From positions 1-16,367 of the forward strand of contig DATDBL010000061.1 in the NCBI GenBank assembly GCA_036524855.1: a stretch of 16,367 nt of DNA, in the 5' to 3' direction. Below are positions 1 through 6,867 of the stretch, piece by piece; the stretch's first letter is position 1; each line of letters opens with the position of its first letter. Position numbers and translations under genes: made by a program. This DNA is from Aldersonia sp036524855. GTDB lineage: Bacteria; Actinomycetota; Actinomycetes; Mycobacteriales; Mycobacteriaceae. The notes under the pieces are model-generated. The model did not search any database, was not told the origin of the DNA, and was given only the letters and a program-made list of their open reading frames with translations.

Positions 1-510
1 GTGGCGCGGGAAGCGCCAGCGCGTCGGTGTGCCCATCCCGGACGTCCAGGCGAAGACCGTCGCGGGTCGGACGGCGAACACCGGGCCGTCGGCGCCGTGG
101 TCGTCGCCGATGCCTGCGTCCTCGGTCTCGGGGTGGGTGGGGTGCATCGGCCAGTCGTATTTGGGCCCGTAGACCGTGCACATCTCCTCGAGTGCGACGC
201 GGTCGCTGACCCGGGTGGCGCGTCCCTCGACGATCAGGGCGGCGTCGCCGTCGTCGAGGTGCACCGTGATCGCGTCATTGTGCACCAGGTTGCGCCGGGC
301 CAGCGATCCCGTGCTGAACCAGACCGCCTCGTCGAGCCAGATGCCCCACACCGGCCGGCAGTGTGGGCTGCCGTCGGGTCGTACGGTCGCGATCCAGTAG
401 GTGGTCGCGGTGGTGAGCCGGTCGCATGCCCACGACCAGTCGAGCAGGTCCGCCCCGCTCGACCTGCTGCCGTAGAGGATCGGCGCAGACGCGGCCGGGA
501 ACGTGGTCAC
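1..510 (-). CDS. Pyridoxamine 5'-phosphate oxidase family protein (3' end beyond the window)
   Basis: The reading frame is open from a GTG at 508-510 to the window edge, giving 170 residues with no stop, so the C-terminus is missing. The protein looks like an FMN- or F420-binding split beta-barrel of the pyridoxamine-oxidase-like superfamily. Family-typical stretches are YWIATVRPDGSPHCRPVWG (about residues 37-55), followed by VWFSTGSLARRNL and a segment ending in VEGRATRV. These proteins are usually small oxidoreductases acting on flavin, F420 or haem-related substrates; the substrate cannot be told from sequence here. The GTG start overlaps the TGA stop of xseB in a GTGA, so translation is probably coupled to the xse operon. 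A PPOX-like protein has no obvious role with exonuclease VII, and the linkage may only reflect co-transcription. The family call is firm and the specific function is unknown. Confidence 0.85.
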   Translation of the reverse strand, partial: MTTFPAASAPILYGSRSSGADLLDWSWACDRLTTATTYWIATVRPDGSPHCRPVWGIWLDEAVWFSTGSLARRNLVHNDAITVHLDDGDAALIVEGRATRVSDRVALEEMCTVYGPKYDWPMHPTHPETEDAGIGDDHGADGPVFAVRPATVFAWTSGMGTPTRWRFPRH

Positions 511-749
511 GCGCCTGCGCCGTCGCCTCGGTGCGCCAATGCGTCTTCGACCCGCTTGCGGGCGCCGGCGAGATGTTCCTCACACCGGCGCGCGAGTTCC
601 TCGCCGCGTTCCCACAACGCCAGCGACGCGTCGAGATCGAGCCCGCCCTGTTCGAGGATGCGGACGACCTCGACGAGTTCGTCGCGCGCGGCCTCGTAGC
701 CGAGTTCGGCCACGGGCGTGGCCTCGGAATCGGTGTCGGTGTCGGTCAT
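507..749 (-). CDS. xseB: Exodeoxyribonuclease VII small subunit
   Basis: XseB is the small subunit of exonuclease VII, which degrades single-stranded DNA to oligonucleotides in both directions. Several XseB chains wrap around the C-terminal helices of one XseA. The product is 80 residues, the usual family size. It has the helical hairpin signature ELGYEAARDELVEVVRILEQGG, in two parts: the first helix and the L-D-ASLALWERGEEL turn into the second helix. It then ends in C-E-HLAGARKRVEDAL. The ATG at 747-749 overlaps the stop of xseA (ATGA, 746-749), giving coupled translation and supporting this start. The N-terminus carries a short TDTDTD run encoded by a hexamer repeat (about 730-748), probably a disordered tail. 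The stop overlaps the next gene by 4 bp. Confidence 0.95.
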   Translation of the reverse strand: MTDTDTDSEATPVAELGYEAARDELVEVVRILEQGGLDLDASLALWERGEELARRCEEHLAGARKRVEDALAHRGDGAGA

Positions 750-1984
750 GAAGTGCCTTTCCCGCCCAGTGCCGCGGCGGTGATCGCCCCGTCGGCGACG
801 CGGATGCGTAGTTGGGTGCCCGGTGGCGCGTCGTCGACGGACCGCACGACGTGCGCCTGCGCGCCCGCGACCCGCTGCACCACGGCGTAGCCGCGCGCCA
901 GGGTCGCGGCGGGACCGAGGGTGGCGAGGCGTTCGCGCAGGTGGCGTGTGGTGGTGTCCTCGCGGTCGAGGCTGTGGCGCACGTCCCGGCGCGCGGTCTC
1001 GCGCAGCCTGCTCACTTCGGATGCCCGGTCGTCGAGGGTGCGCAAGGGGTCGGCGAGCGCGGGCCGGCTGCGGATGGCCACGAGCATCCGCGCCTCGCGC
1101 CCGACCCAGCCGCGCAGCGCCGCCGCCGCGCGGCCGCGTAGCTCGCCGATCAACTCCGCCTCGGCCACGGCGTCGGGCACCACCCGCTTGGCGGCGTCGG
1201 TGGGGGTCGCGGCGCGCAGGTCGGCGACATGGTCGATCAGCGGCGAGTCCGGTTCGTGCCCGATCGCGGACACGATCGCAGTGCGCGCCTTGACGATCGC
1301 GCGGCACAGCGTCTCGTCCGAGAACGGCAGCAGGTCCTCGACGCTGCCGCCGCCGCGAGCGAGGATGATCACCTCGACGGCCGGGTCGCCGTCGAGTTCG
1401 GCGAGCGCGGTCAGGATCTGCGGCACCGCTGTGGGTCCTTGAACGGAAGTGTTTCTGATCTCGAATTTCACTGCCGGCCAACGGCTCTGGGCGACGGAGA
1501 GGACGTCACGCTCGGCCGCGCTGGCCCTGCCGGTGATCAGACCGATGGTGGCGGGCAGGAACGGCAGCGGGCGCTTGAGTCGCGGTTCGAACAGGCCCTC
1601 GGCGGCCAGCAGCGCACGCAGGCGCTCGATGCGGGCCAGCAGTTCGCCGATGCCGACGGCGCGGATCTCGCTGATCCGCAGCGACAGGCTGCCGCGGGCG
1701 GGGAAGAACACCAACTTCCCCAACACGATCACGCGGCTACCCTCGCGCAATGCCACCGGCGACTCGGTGATCAGTTCGGGTGCGCAGGTCACCTGCAGCG
1801 ACATGTCCGCGACCGGATCACGCAGCACCAGGAAGGCGGTGCGGGTGCCGGGGCGGACGTTGATCTGGGTGACCTGACCCTCGACCCAGATCGAGCCGAG
1901 CCGGTCGATCCAGCCCGCGACCTTGGTGGAGACCGACCGCACCGGCCACGGCTGCTCGGCGGAGTTCGAGGTCCGCGCGGTCAC
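746..1984 (-). CDS. xseA: Exodeoxyribonuclease VII large subunit
   Basis: XseA is the catalytic subunit of exonuclease VII, a cytoplasmic, metal-independent single-strand nuclease acting in mismatch repair and DNA damage processing. The 412-residue product matches the actinobacterial family length. An N-terminal OB-fold (about residues 13-110, containing WVEGQVTQINVRPGTRTAFLV split across its first strands) binds single-stranded DNA. The nuclease core follows with ITGRASAAERDV (150-161), ILARGGGSVEDLLPF (207-221) and IGHEPDSPLIDHVADLRAATPTDAA (241-265, read as two adjoining motifs). The helical C-terminal part binds XseB and ends in the conserved LARGYAVV segment. The GTG at 1982-1984 overlaps the stop of the upstream gene (GTGA) and sits a few residues before the conserved region, so it is preferred over the much longer open frame upstream. 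xseB follows with a 4-bp overlap. Confidence 0.95.
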   Translation of the reverse strand: MTARTSNSAEQPWPVRSVSTKVAGWIDRLGSIWVEGQVTQINVRPGTRTAFLVLRDPVADMSLQVTCAPELITESPVALREGSRVIVLGKLVFFPARGSLSLRISEIRAVGIGELLARIERLRALLAAEGLFEPRLKRPLPFLPATIGLITGRASAAERDVLSVAQSRWPAVKFEIRNTSVQGPTAVPQILTALAELDGDPAVEVIILARGGGSVEDLLPFSDETLCRAIVKARTAIVSAIGHEPDSPLIDHVADLRAATPTDAAKRVVPDAVAEAELIGELRGRAAAALRGWVGREARMLVAIRSRPALADPLRTLDDRASEVSRLRETARRDVRHSLDREDTTTRHLRERLATLGPAATLARGYAVVQRVAGAQAHVVRSVDDAPPGTQLRIRVADGAITAAALGGKGTS

Positions 1985-2550
1985 TTCGCCTGGGCAGAGG
2001 CGATGCGGTTCTCCAGCATGGTCAGGAACGGCGCCCGGGCCAGGGTGCGCTGCTCGTAGTCGAGCAGGGCGGTCAGTTCGTCGAGCGAGAGCGACCGCAG
2101 CCGTGCCCGCAGTTGGGCCAGCGTCAGCGAGTCGTAGTCCAGGTACTCCGCGATCTCGGGCTCGGTGACCTGCCGGGCGGAACCGTTCACGGCGCTTCCG
2201 TTCGTCGGGTCGCCGTTGCTCTCGCTGAGGACGCGTGGCGGCATCGAGTACAGCGCGAACCGCCCGGCAGGGGTGTCGCGTTCGCTCACCGGAGGCGGGG
2301 CGGGCTCGTCCTCGTCGAAGGTCGCCCACTCCGGCACCTCCGGCGGCTCGCCGCCCCACTGGCTGAACACCTGATCGCCGCGGATGGCGAGGCTGGTGAT
2401 GAACTGCTGCACGTGCATGGTGGTCTGCAGCAGCTGGCTCAGCGCCGTCATCGGCAGCATCACCGCCGCCGCGGGGAGCTTGCGGCTCTCCTCGATGGCG
2501 TAGACCGCGGCGCCCGCCGCGACCCGGGCCAGATAGGGGGGACGAATCAT
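1981..2550 (-). CDS. Lipid droplet-associated protein (Rv1109c-like)
   Basis: This 189-residue protein starts at ATG 2548-2550 with MIRPPYLARVAAGAAVYAIE and then EESRKLPAAAVMLPMTALSQ, the pattern of the conserved actinobacterial family annotated as lipid droplet-associated protein and positioned like Rv1109c in M. tuberculosis. Residues 1-60 form a moderately hydrophobic amphipathic helical region. Residues about 65-135 are acidic, proline- and glycine-rich and probably disordered. The C-terminal 55 residues (IAEYLDYDSLTLAQLRARL, LSLDELTALLDYE) form a helical module that recurs in actinobacterial proteins. It has no known enzymatic motif. It is the first gene of the operon with xseA, overlapping it by 4 bp, so its promoter should drive exonuclease VII. 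Lipid-droplet association is family knowledge and is not visible in the sequence. The link to a DNA exonuclease is conserved but unexplained. Confidence 0.85.
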   Translation of the reverse strand: MIRPPYLARVAAGAAVYAIEESRKLPAAAVMLPMTALSQLLQTTMHVQQFITSLAIRGDQVFSQWGGEPPEVPEWATFDEDEPAPPPVSERDTPAGRFALYSMPPRVLSESNGDPTNGSAVNGSARQVTEPEIAEYLDYDSLTLAQLRARLRSLSLDELTALLDYEQRTLARAPFLTMLENRIASAQAK

Positions 2551-2559
2551 AGCCCTAGC

Positions 2560-2574
2560 CTGCCCGATGGGCAG
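2560..2574. promoter_or_regulatory. 15-bp inverted repeat upstream of the lipid-droplet/xseAB operon
   Basis: CTGCCC-GAT-GGGCAG is a perfect 6-bp dyad with a 3-bp centre, 10-24 bp upstream of the ATG at 2550 in the spacer between two divergent genes. It could be an operator or a short 5'-leader hairpin. With such GC-rich DNA a chance palindrome is also possible. No regulator family was recognised. Confidence 0.35.
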
Positions 2575-2624
2575 CGGGATTGGTAGCTGGGGGTCCGCCG
2601 GTGTCGCGGTGGCCGGGTCGTGCG

Positions 2625-2649
2625 GGGTCCGTTCCGTATCCTGGGACCC
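2625..2649 (+). promoter_or_regulatory. Probable ispH promoter (leaderless), inside a small dyad
   Basis: TATCCT at 2637-2642 fits the actinobacterial -10 pattern TANNNT. Exactly 7 bases separate it from the ATG at 2650, which would place the transcription start on the A of the start codon and make ispH leaderless. There is no recognisable -35. The hexamer lies between GGGTCC (2625-2630) and GGACCC (2644-2649), an inverted repeat that could bind a regulator. This spacing is also the main argument for the 2650 start over the in-frame start at 2620. Confidence 0.5.
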
Positions 2650-3660
2650 ATGTCTTCTGCAGTTCCCCTCAACGTCGGTATCGCGCGCTCGGCCGAGGCC
2701 CGTCCCGGCGCGCACGACGGCGGGAAGCGGGTGCTGCTGGCCGAACCGCGCGGCTATTGTGCCGGCGTGGACCGGGCGGTGGAGACCGTCGAGAAGACGC
2801 TCGAGCGCTACGGCGCCCCGATCTACGTGCGCAAGGAGATCGTGCACAACCGGCACGTCGTCGAGACCCTCACCGATCGGGGCGTGGTGTTCGTCGGCGA
2901 GACCGACGACGTCCCGGAGGGGGCCGTCGTCGTGTTCTCGGCGCACGGGGTGTCTCCGGCCGTGCATGCGTCGGCTGCCGAACGGAACCTGCGCACAATC
3001 GACGCGACATGCCCGCTGGTCACCAAGGTGCATCAGGAGGCGAAGCGGTTCGCCCGCGACGACTACGACATTCTGCTCATCGGCCACGAGGGTCACGAGG
3101 AGGTCGAGGGCACGGCGGGCGAGGCGCCCGAGCACGTACAACTCGTCGACGGGCCGGGCGCGGTCGACAACGTGACGGTCCGCGACGAATCCAGGGTGAT
3201 CTGGCTCTCGCAGACCACACTGAGCGTGGACGAGACGATGGAGACGGTCGCCCGACTGCGTGAGCGGTTTCCCTCGTTGCAGGATCCGCCGAGCGACGAC
3301 ATCTGCTACGCCACCCAGAATCGTCAGGTCGCTGTCAAGGCGATGGGGCCCGAATGCGACCTGGTGATCGTGGTGGGGTCGCGGAACTCGTCGAACTCGG
3401 TGCGCCTCGTCGAAGTGGCGCTGAACGCGGGCGCGAAGGCGGCGCACCTGGTCGACTTCGCGCGCGAGGTGGATCCCGCTTGGCTCGACGGGGTATGCAC
3501 GGTGGGCGTGACGTCCGGTGCATCGGTGCCCGAGGTGCTGGTCCGGGGGGTGCTCGATCTGCTCGCCGAGCACGGCTACGCCGACGTCCAGCCGGTCACC
3601 ACCGCCAACGAGACTCTGGTCTTCTCGCTGCCGCGCGAATTGCGCGCGTCGCGGCGCTGA
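2650..3660 (+). CDS. ispH: 4-hydroxy-3-methylbut-2-enyl diphosphate reductase
   Basis: IspH (LytB) is the last enzyme of the methylerythritol phosphate pathway. It reduces HMBPP to IPP and DMAPP with an oxygen-sensitive iron-sulfur cluster. The product of 336 residues closely resembles mycobacterial LytB2. The three cluster ligands are visible: Cys37 in EPRGYCAGVDRAV, Cys121 in IDATCPLVTKVH and Cys219 in SDDICYATQNRQ. Substrate-binding motifs are IVHNRHVVE, FSAHGVSP, LLIGHEGHEEV and VGSRNSSNSVRL, and VTSGASVPEVLV lies near the C-terminus. The start at 2650 is chosen because residues before about 27 are not conserved, the length fits the family and a -10 element sits 7 bp upstream. A longer start at 2620 is possible. 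It faces the lipid-droplet/xse operon and converges on the DUF6542 gene with an 8-bp gap. The function is certain. Confidence 0.97.
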   Translation: MSSAVPLNVGIARSAEARPGAHDGGKRVLLAEPRGYCAGVDRAVETVEKTLERYGAPIYVRKEIVHNRHVVETLTDRGVVFVGETDDVPEGAVVVFSAHGVSPAVHASAAERNLRTIDATCPLVTKVHQEAKRFARDDYDILLIGHEGHEEVEGTAGEAPEHVQLVDGPGAVDNVTVRDESRVIWLSQTTLSVDETMETVARLRERFPSLQDPPSDDICYATQNRQVAVKAMGPECDLVIVVGSRNSSNSVRLVEVALNAGAKAAHLVDFAREVDPAWLDGVCTVGVTSGASVPEVLVRGVLDLLAEHGYADVQPVTTANETLVFSLPRELRASRR

Positions 3661-3673
3661 CGGGCAGGTCAGC
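3656..3673. terminator. Small inverted repeat spanning two convergent stop codons
   Basis: GCTGAC-GGGCAG-GTCAGC is a perfect 6-bp stem with a 6-base loop. One arm contains the TGA of ispH (3658-3660) and the other contains the TGA of the opposing DUF6542 gene (3669-3671). It could act as a bidirectional terminator hairpin, but there is no T-tract on either side and the stem is short, so this is a weak call. Confidence 0.3.
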
Positions 3674-4373
3674 CCTCGTGCGGTAGGGGCTCCCGGTCGC
3701 GGTAGCGTGCCTGCGGCATCGGGTGCGCCGGCATCTCCGCGGGCCGGGACCGGCGCATCTCGGCGGCCGTGTTCGGCGGCACCGGCCGTCGTGGCGACGG
3801 AGCCTGCCGGGGTGGCTGCTGCTGGCGTGGAGTCTGGCGAGCCGCCGCCTGCCGGGGCGGAATCGCGGTGCGCCGACCGAGTCGTGACCCGCCGCCCGAC
3901 CTCGTGACCCGCGGCTGGCCGGGGGCCGCGACCGCCGGGCCCCGTCTCGCCAGGTAGACCCGCAACGCGCCGAGCGCGACCGAGACAACGGTCGCGAGCA
4001 GCATCAGCGGGAACCGATTCACCAGTTCGATCGCCGAGTTCAGCAGCACGTCCCTGATCGAGGAACCCGAATCGCCCGTGAAGAACTGATACGCCAGCGG
4101 CACCGCGACGAACAGCAGCAACGGGGGCTGCACCACTGCGGTGAACATGCCGCGGTAACGCACCGCGCACAACGCGACCACACAGCCGCACAGGTAGAAG
4201 ACCGCGAACGCGCGAGTCAGCTCGGTGCCGCGGGCGGCGTCGATGAGAAACCCGATGAAGGTGAAGCCGGCCGCGATCAGCACCGCACCCCACGCCGGCA
4301 CGCCCGGAACCGTGGAAACGATCGACCTGCGTGGGGCAGGCACCACGGATCGCGCGTGTTGCGTTGAAGGCAC
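3669..4373 (-). CDS. DUF6542 membrane protein (Rv1111c-like)
   Basis: This 234-residue protein has four predicted transmembrane helices, at about residues 25-45, 53-72, 78-98 and 115-138. They include AWGAVLIAAGFTFIGFLID and the loop PPLLLFVAVPLAYQFFTG. A cytoplasm-type tail of nearly 100 residues follows, extremely rich in Arg, Pro, Gln and Ala and surely disordered. This architecture and the position between ispH and ychF match the DUF6542 family (Rv1111c). The function is unknown. The GTG at 4371-4373 is used because it begins the frame that contains the membrane core. An ATG about 11 bp upstream lies in a different, non-coding frame. It follows rmuC with a 23-bp gap and is likely co-transcribed, so it may share the damage-type promoter upstream of rmuC. 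The tail could contact acidic partners or nucleic acid, which is speculation. Confidence 0.85.
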   Translation of the reverse strand: MPSTQHARSVVPAPRRSIVSTVPGVPAWGAVLIAAGFTFIGFLIDAARGTELTRAFAVFYLCGCVVALCAVRYRGMFTAVVQPPLLLFVAVPLAYQFFTGDSGSSIRDVLLNSAIELVNRFPLMLLATVVSVALGALRVYLARRGPAVAAPGQPRVTRSGGGSRLGRRTAIPPRQAAARQTPRQQQPPRQAPSPRRPVPPNTAAEMRRSRPAEMPAHPMPQARYRDREPLPHEG

Positions 4374-4396
4374 GTATCGACATTAACGGCTCGCTG

Positions 4397-5599
4397 TCAG
4401 ATTGCATCGTTGGCGCGTCCGCGTGCTGTTCGCGATTCGACCGGTGAATCGCACGCTGGATCCTCGATCGCGACCGCACGCGGCCAGGACTCCACCTGCC
4501 TGACCGTGGCCACCTCGCCGTCGTACAACTCGAGTTCGTCGAGACGTCGCGCGGTGACGAGTACCCGCGATTCCATCGACGCGACCGTGTGGTTGTAGGA
4601 GTCCACGGCCTTCCCGAGCTGGGCTCCGAGCCTGTCGAGGTGCCGCGCCGCGACCCCGAGCCGGCCGTACAACTCCCGCCCGAGTTGCTGAATCGTCGCG
4701 GCCTCGCGTGACAGCGCGTCCTGGCGCCAGGTGTGGGCGACCGTGCGCAGCAACGCCATCAACGTCGTCGGGGTGGCGAGAATCACGTTCCGGGAGAAGG
4801 CGTGCTCGAGCAGACTCGGGTCGGCGCCCAGCGCGGCGTCGAGGAATGCGTCGCCCGGCAGAAACAGCACGACGAACTCCGGGCTCGGCGCGAACGACTC
4901 CCAGTACGCCTTCGCGGCCAGTTGGTCGACGTGGGAACGCAGCGCGCGGGCGTGGCTTGCCAACTGGTCGGTCGCGTCCGGCGTGTCGGGCGCAGCGGCG
5001 TCGAGGTAGGCCGCCAGCGGGACCTTGGCGTCGACGACGATCTGCTTGCCGCCGGGCAGACGCACCACCAGGTCGGGGCGCACCCCGCCGCCGCCGGCGA
5101 CCTGCGTGCCGGCCACCTGCGTGTCGAAGTCGCAGTGTTTGCGCATGCCCGCCAGTTCGACCACCCGCTGCAGCTGCACCTCACCCCACCTGCCCCGCAC
5201 CTGTGGTGCGCGCAGGGCCGCGACCAACTGACCGGTCTGGGTCGACAGGTCACGCGACACCTGGTGCATGCCGGCCACCTGCTCGCGCAGCCCGGCGTAC
5301 GCCTGGATCCGGCTGCGTTCCACGTCGTCGACCTGCTCGGTCAGCGCGCCGACCGCTGCGCGTAGCGGCCCGATCATGGCCTCCACCTGATCGCCGATCG
5401 CGCCGGAGTGCCGACGTGCCGACTCCTCGTTCAGCGCGGTCAACGACGAACGCAGCAACCGTTCGTTGTCGCAGGCGGCAGCGAGGCGGGCCTCCGCCCG
5501 CGCGGCGCGGTCGCCGGTACGCGCGGCGTGCAGCAGCCAGCCCAGCGCGGCCCCCAGGGCGAGGGTCGCGAGCAGGGCCACGGCGATGGTCGGCGTCAT
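4397..5599 (-). CDS. rmuC: DNA recombination protein RmuC
   Basis: RmuC is a predicted membrane-anchored nuclease of the PD-(D/E)XK type that limits recombination and inversion at inverted repeats. The product has 400 residues. One N-terminal membrane helix (residues 4-24, IAVALLATLALGAALGWLL) is followed by a coiled-coil region to about residue 125. The RmuC domain follows, with RGRWGEVQLQRVVELAGM, then PDLVVRLPGGKQIVVDAKVP, where D and the D-A-K triad are the expected nuclease residues. It continues with EFVVLFLPGDAFLDAAL and ILATPTTLMALLRTVAHTWR. The C-terminal 50 residues are variable. The ATG at 5597-5599 places the membrane helix directly at the N-terminus. It is divergent from sbcDC with an 89-bp spacer carrying paired damage-type promoters. 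Functional pairing with SbcCD is plausible because both act on palindromic or hairpin DNA. Confidence 0.95.
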   Translation of the reverse strand: MTPTIAVALLATLALGAALGWLLHAARTGDRAARAEARLAAACDNERLLRSSLTALNEESARRHSGAIGDQVEAMIGPLRAAVGALTEQVDDVERSRIQAYAGLREQVAGMHQVSRDLSTQTGQLVAALRAPQVRGRWGEVQLQRVVELAGMRKHCDFDTQVAGTQVAGGGGVRPDLVVRLPGGKQIVVDAKVPLAAYLDAAAPDTPDATDQLASHARALRSHVDQLAAKAYWESFAPSPEFVVLFLPGDAFLDAALGADPSLLEHAFSRNVILATPTTLMALLRTVAHTWRQDALSREAATIQQLGRELYGRLGVAARHLDRLGAQLGKAVDSYNHTVASMESRVLVTARRLDELELYDGEVATVRQVESWPRAVAIEDPACDSPVESRTARGRANDAI

Positions 5600-5607
5600 G
5601 GCCCGAG

Positions 5608-5630
5608 AGCATGCAGCACGGCACCGACAG
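5608..5630 (-). promoter_or_regulatory. Candidate PafBC/RecA-NDp-type DNA-damage promoter of rmuC
   Basis: Read on the minus strand this is CTGTCGGTG, 8 bases, then CATGCT, followed by 8 bases and the ATG of rmuC. The actinobacterial RecA-independent damage promoter is known as tTGTCRGTG-N8-TAN3T. The upstream block matches 8 of 9 positions and the spacing is exact. The hexamer has A2 and T6 but C in place of T1. The weaker -10 makes this less secure than the opposite promoter, but the paired arrangement supports it. Confidence 0.6.
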
Positions 5631-5658
5631 GTTTCACGAATCGCGTCGGTCGCCGATT

Positions 5659-5681
5659 CTGTCGGTGGGATCGCCTACGGT
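5659..5681 (+). promoter_or_regulatory. Candidate PafBC/RecA-NDp-type DNA-damage promoter of sbcDC
   Basis: CTGTCGGTG (5659-5667), eight bases (5668-5675) and TACGGT (5676-5681) match tTGTCRGTG-N8-TAN3T at every defined position except the first T. Seven bases separate TACGGT from the ATG at 5689, so the transcript would be leaderless. The CTGTCGGTG block forms a perfect 9-bp inverted repeat with the CACCGACAG at 5622-5630 that faces rmuC. In mycobacteria such promoters need the PafBC activator and respond to DNA damage independently of LexA/RecA. Confidence 0.75.
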
Positions 5682-5688
5682 CGCGGGC

Positions 5689-6867
5689 ATGCGCATCCTG
5701 CACACGTCCGACTGGCACGTCGGCCGCACGTTTCACGGTGTCGACCTGCTGGCGGACCAGGCCGCGGTGCTCGCAGCGATCGCGCAGATCGTCGCGGACG
5801 AGAGTGTCGGCGTGGTGCTCGTCGCCGGCGACGTGTACGACCGGTCGATTCCGGGCGCCGACGCGATCGAGGTGTGCCACGCGGGTTTCGAGCAGATCCG
5901 CGCAGCCGGAGCGCAGCTAGTCGTGTCGTCGGGCAACCACGATTCGCCGACGCGGCTCGGGGCGGGCGCTGCGTTCACCGCGGCCGGCGGGCTGCACCTG
6001 CGCACCCGGGTGGCCACGGTGGATGTGCCGGTGCTGCTGGAGGATCCGCACGGTCCGGTGGCCTGCTACGGGCTGCCCTACCTCGAACCGGACCTCGCCC
6101 GGATGGAACTCGACGCCCCCCAGGCGCGCTCGCACACACAGGTCGCCGAGGCGGCGATGGCGCGGGTGCGGGCCGACCTCGCTCGCCGGCCTGGCGTGCG
6201 ATCGATCGTGCTGGCGCATGCCTTCGTCCAGGGCGGCGCGGCAACCGGCTCCGAGCGGTCGATCAGCGTCGGTGGGGCGGCGACGATACCGGTGTCGGCG
6301 TTCGACGGCATCGACTACGTTGCCCTCGGACACCTGCACTCACCGCAGCGGCTCACCGATACAGTGCGCTATTCCGGCTCCCCGCTGCCGTATTCGTTCG
6401 GCGAGCGCTCGCATCGCAAGGCGGTGTGGCTCGTTGACCTCGACGCGGGTAGCACCACGGTGCACCGGCGTGACCTGCCGGTGGTGCGCGGGCTCAGCCA
6501 GCTGACCGGGACGCTCGAGCACCTGTTGTCCTCCCGGGAATTCGAGGGTGCCCGGGACCATTACGTCTCAGCGCTGCTGACCGACTGGGCCCGGCCGGTG
6601 GATGCGTTGCGGCGGTTGCGCGAGCGGTTCCCACACGCCGTGCACGTGGAATGGCAGCGGCCCGAATCGCTGTCCGACGCCAGCTACCGCGAGCGGGTAG
6701 GCGGGCGTGGTGATCTCGATATCGCGGCGCAGTTCCTGCGTGAGGTGTACGGGGAACCCGGTCCCGGTGCGTTGGACTGGATCCGGCGTGCGCTGGACGC
6801 GGCTGACCGGCCCGAGGCTGCCGACACCGGTGCCCGCGAACCCGACGAATGGGAGGCGAGCGCGTGA
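5689..6867 (+). CDS. sbcD: Exonuclease SbcCD subunit D (Mre11-type nuclease)
   Basis: SbcD is the metallophosphoesterase subunit of the SbcCD (Rad50-Mre11-type) complex, which opens hairpins and trims blocked DNA ends. The 392-residue product shows all phosphoesterase metal motifs: SDWHVGR (Asp8, His10), AGDVYDR (Asp48), SSGNHDSPTRL (Asn83, His84, Asp85), LAHAF (His177) and ALGHLHSPQ (His215, His217). The C-terminal cap ends in FLREVYGEPGP, part of the SbcC-binding region. The ATG at 5689-5691 begins directly with the conserved MRILHTSDWH and has a -10 element 7 bp upstream. The open frame extends far upstream without coding character. The stop TGA overlaps the GTG of sbcC (GTGA, 6864-6867), so both subunits are made from one transcript. 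Identification is secure. Confidence 0.96.
   Translation: MRILHTSDWHVGRTFHGVDLLADQAAVLAAIAQIVADESVGVVLVAGDVYDRSIPGADAIEVCHAGFEQIRAAGAQLVVSSGNHDSPTRLGAGAAFTAAGGLHLRTRVATVDVPVLLEDPHGPVACYGLPYLEPDLARMELDAPQARSHTQVAEAAMARVRADLARRPGVRSIVLAHAFVQGGAATGSERSISVGGAATIPVSAFDGIDYVALGHLHSPQRLTDTVRYSGSPLPYSFGERSHRKAVWLVDLDAGSTTVHRRDLPVVRGLSQLTGTLEHLLSSREFEGARDHYVSALLTDWARPVDALRRLRERFPHAVHVEWQRPESLSDASYRERVGGRGDLDIAAQFLREVYGEPGPGALDWIRRALDAADRPEAADTGAREPDEWEASA

Noticed and set aside
730..750. TGTCGGTG on the plus strand, resembling the PafBC motif
   Set aside because: It is part of the hexamer repeat encoding TDTDTD at the start of xseB, has no TANNNT 8 bases downstream and faces no plus-strand gene.
1981..4479. 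Very long minus-strand open frame running through ispH (832 codons)
   Set aside because: It is antisense to a certain ispH gene and merges the frame of the lipid-droplet protein with a non-coding extension. High GC makes such shadow frames common.
5638..5659. GAATCG-N10-CGATTC inverted repeat as a LexA box
   Set aside because: The mycobacterial-type LexA site needs a TCGAAC-N4-GTTCGA-like core, which is absent. The dyad lies between the two PafBC-type promoters and could be part of their symmetry.
4708..5688. Upstream extension of the sbcD frame
   Set aside because: It is antisense to rmuC, has low-complexity Arg/Pro/Ala composition, and the conserved SbcD N-terminus begins at 5689.
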